From NCBI RefSeq assembly GCF_000265205.3, contig NC_018000.1:2108001-2172000 (forward strand): 64,000 bases of DNA, read 5' to 3'. How positions within the stretch are numbered: position 1 is the first letter of the stretch; each line of letters begins with the position of its first letter. The translations under genes were made by a program, and so were the position numbers. Origin of the DNA: Sinorhizobium fredii USDA 257 (lineage in GTDB: Bacteria; Pseudomonadota; Alphaproteobacteria; Rhizobiales; Rhizobiaceae). Below the pieces are notes generated by a model. It was not told where the DNA came from. It did not search any database and was given only the letters and a program-made list of their open reading frames with translations. Below are positions 62,502 to 64,000 of this stretch, piece after piece.

Positions 62502-62837
62502 GGCATCACCACGAACATACACCTCGCGCATTGGCGGAGGCGGGACAACGGCAGGGGAATATCCGTCACCGCTTTGTGGCCGGCAGCGACCGACGCCCGC
62601 AGTAAGATAGGAACAGCCCCGGACGCACAATCGGGAATGCGGTAGCCAACCCGCGCATCAGAGTTTGATCACCGACGTCCTTGAGTTCCGCCTCCACCAA
62701 TGCGCGACGATCTTTCTCGGCCGTTCGTTCGAACGGGTGCTTACTTGTGCCAAAATCGTTGACAACGGGTGTTTTGCGCCCACCTTCCGGATCACGTCGT
62801 GATTGACGATGTTGAGCCCGAACGAGGGCTTGGACAT
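62502..62837. other. Region between IS110 and IS66 transposase genes
   Basis: About 340 bases that should include the right end of IS110 and the left end of IS66. A reverse ORF (62566-62850) exists but lacks support. The IS66 terminal repeat was not identified. Confidence 0.45.
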
Positions 62838-63281
62838 ATGTCGATTTCACAGCTTACGCTTAAATCTAGCGATGAAGAGCCGGCGCGCCGGTTCGAGGTT
62901 TTCACGGGCAGCGGCCGACGGCGCGAGTGGAGCGACGAGCGCAAGGCGCAGATCGTCGCCGAGAGTTATGAGCCGGGTGTGAAGGTCTGTGCCGTGGCTC
63001 GGCGTCATGGATTGACCCCGCAGCAATTGTTCACCTGGCGTCGGCTCGCCCGCAAGCCGCTCGAAGCTGTGCCGGTCGTCGAGGACGTTCCGATGTTTGC
63101 GCCAGCGGTCCTGGATGTGCCTACGAAGCCTGTGGCGAAAGAGCCCGCGCGTGCATCGAGAAAGAAGTCGAGCAGCGGCGTAATCGAATTGGAGATCGGC
63201 GGCGCGATCGTCAGGATCGCATCCGGCGCGGACGCCGCTACGATTGCCGCCGTCATTCAGGCGGTAAAGGCACAGTCGTGA
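62838..63281 (+). CDS. tnpA: IS66-family accessory protein TnpA
   Basis: A 147-residue protein with a helix-turn-helix N-terminus (WSDERKAQIVAESYEPGVKV followed by CAVARRHGLTPQQLFTWRRL) and a basic linker, matching IS66 OrfA/TnpA. Start at 62838. Its stop overlaps the tnpB start by 4 bp, giving translational coupling as in all IS66 elements. Confidence 0.92.
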   Translation: MSISQLTLKSSDEEPARRFEVFTGSGRRREWSDERKAQIVAESYEPGVKVCAVARRHGLTPQQLFTWRRLARKPLEAVPVVEDVPMFAPAVLDVPTKPVAKEPARASRKKSSSGVIELEIGGAIVRIASGADAATIAAVIQAVKAQS

Positions 63282-63634
63282 TTGGGCCGTCGGGAGCGGT
63301 AAAGGTCATGGTCGCCACCCGGCCTGTCGACTTTCGCAAAGGTGCGGAGGGCCTGGCGGCGTTGGTCAAGGCAGAGATGGGTGCTGACCCGTTCTCCGGC
63401 ACGATCTACGTGTTCAGAGCCAAGCGGGCAGACCGGATCAAGCTCGTCTTCTGGGATGGCAGCGGCGTGTGCCTGGTGTCCAAGCGGCTTGAGGATGGCG
63501 AGTTCCATTGGCCCCGGATGCAGGATGGTGCGATGCGTCTGACGGCCGCTCAGTTCTCAGCATTGTTCGAGGGGCTGGATTGGAAGCGCGTTCATGCACC
63601 AATCGAGGCGCGTGTTCCGGAGAAGGCGGGATAG
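63278..63634 (+). CDS. tnpB: IS66-family accessory protein TnpB
   Basis: A 118-residue IS66 OrfB protein with the signature VATRPVDFRKGAEGLAALV and IYVFRAKRADRIKLVFWDGS. Required for transposition with the DDE transposase TnpC. Overlaps tnpA by 4 bp; start is an alternative GTG. Confidence 0.93.
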   Translation: MIGPSGAVKVMVATRPVDFRKGAEGLAALVKAEMGADPFSGTIYVFRAKRADRIKLVFWDGSGVCLVSKRLEDGEFHWPRMQDGAMRLTAAQFSALFEGLDWKRVHAPIEARVPEKAG

Positions 63635-63706
63635 CCCACCGCGACCAATTGAATCAGGCTCACCCACACCCTCGTCTTGGTCGCTGGATTATGCTGTTGT
63701 CGCTCC

Positions 63707-64000
63707 ATGACGATGACGGCCGACGAGCTTCCCGACGACCTGAACGCGCTCAAGGCCATGGTGCTTTCGCGCGAGGCGGAGAATGCCCGGCTCCGCCAGA
63801 TCATCAAGGAATTGCAGCGCCATCGCTTCGGCCGCCGCGCCGAGACGCTACCCGAGGATCAGCTTCTCCTGGGGCTCGAAGAAGCCGAACAGGTCGAGGC
63901 GGACGGTCTGGAGGAGAAGGAGCAGGCTTCGAGCGATCTGCGCCGGGAGCGGGCTGCAAAGCGGCGAATGAACCGGGGCGCTCTTCCCGCTCATCTGCCG
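63707..64000 (+). CDS. tnpC: IS66-family transposase TnpC, partial
   Basis: From ATG 63707 the first 98 codons of IS66 TnpC are visible: leucine-zipper-like region and the HRFGRRAETLPEDQLLLG motif, then a Lys/Arg-rich stretch. The DDE domain lies beyond the right edge. It begins 72 bp after tnpB, the usual gap for this family. Confidence 0.9.
   Translation, partial: MTMTADELPDDLNALKAMVLSREAENARLRQIIKELQRHRFGRRAETLPEDQLLLGLEEAEQVEADGLEEKEQASSDLRRERAAKRRMNRGALPAHLP

Noticed and set aside
1..64000. CRISPR array or prophage
   Set aside because: No regular direct repeats with spacers and no phage structural genes were seen; only an integrase tail fragment at 54845-54922.

Overview
The window looks like an accessory or replicon-variable region of a high-GC alphaproteobacterium, most likely a Rhizobiaceae member (Sinorhizobium/Ensifer/Rhizobium type). 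The reasons are FrcA-type sugar ABC genes, a ChoX-like binding protein with a BetI-type regulator, HcnABC-like oxidase subunits, and IS66, IS110 and IS1182 elements of the kind common on rhizobial replicons. No rRNA or tRNA gene was found. The assignment is inference from protein families.

Layout. 1-5672: a sugar/cyclitol ABC uptake operon (binding protein, two permeases, one ATPase, Gfo/Idh dehydrogenase cut by the left edge) read leftward, with a divergent LacI-type regulator and a palindrome-rich control region. 6131-12128: thiolase, old-yellow-enzyme reductase, SDR, TetR regulator, quinone-oxidoreductase-like protein and a frameshifted alpha/beta hydrolase; the SDR/TetR and hydrolase promoters share sequence words. 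12396-15174: fabF-like synthase tightly followed by a membrane adenylate/guanylate cyclase. 15400-21842: TetR plus a two-gene RND efflux pump, another TetR and a GST-like protein. 22197-27563: a frameshifted P-loop kinase-like gene, a methyltransferase divergent from an Rrf2 regulator, an aldo/keto reductase remnant, a metallo-beta-lactamase-fold protein, a tautomerase, and an SDR divergent from a LysR regulator. 27902-34748: IS110 remnant, lipoprotein, two-component system, a doubly frameshifted AraC regulator, MDR oxidoreductase and a frameshifted cupin gene.

35045-44609 is the most coherent metabolic unit: a ChoX-like binding protein translationally coupled to an alpha/beta hydrolase, a divergent BetI-like TetR, an Asp/Glu-racemase-family protein, two DAO-type flavoenzymes, a small [2Fe-2S] subunit, an FAD/BFD-like subunit (HcnABC/opine-oxidase architecture) and an aldehyde dehydrogenase. 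I read it as a catabolic island for a quaternary-ammonium or opine-like compound. An IS1182-family element (44754-46319, matched terminal repeats and a 4-bp target repeat) follows, then Lrp/AsnC, an EamA transporter and a VapBC toxin-antitoxin pair.

49469-54748 is an envelope cluster: PepSY protein, ICMT-type methyltransferase, COG4705-like membrane protein, small secreted protein, OmpR-type regulator, frameshifted histidine kinase and a dual-specificity phosphatase. After gene debris (protein-isoaspartate methyltransferase and integrase fragments) come TerC, a 100-aa orphan, beta-carbonic anhydrase, a CbbY-type HAD phosphatase and a class V aminotransferase. The right end is an insertion-sequence pile-up (complete IS110, then IS66 tnpA/tnpB and partial tnpC).

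A striking window-wide property is the number of single-base frameshifts (about ten) in otherwise well-conserved genes, several in short homopolymers. They may be residual sequencing errors or real decay, so the affected genes are marked as frameshifted rather than confidently dead.
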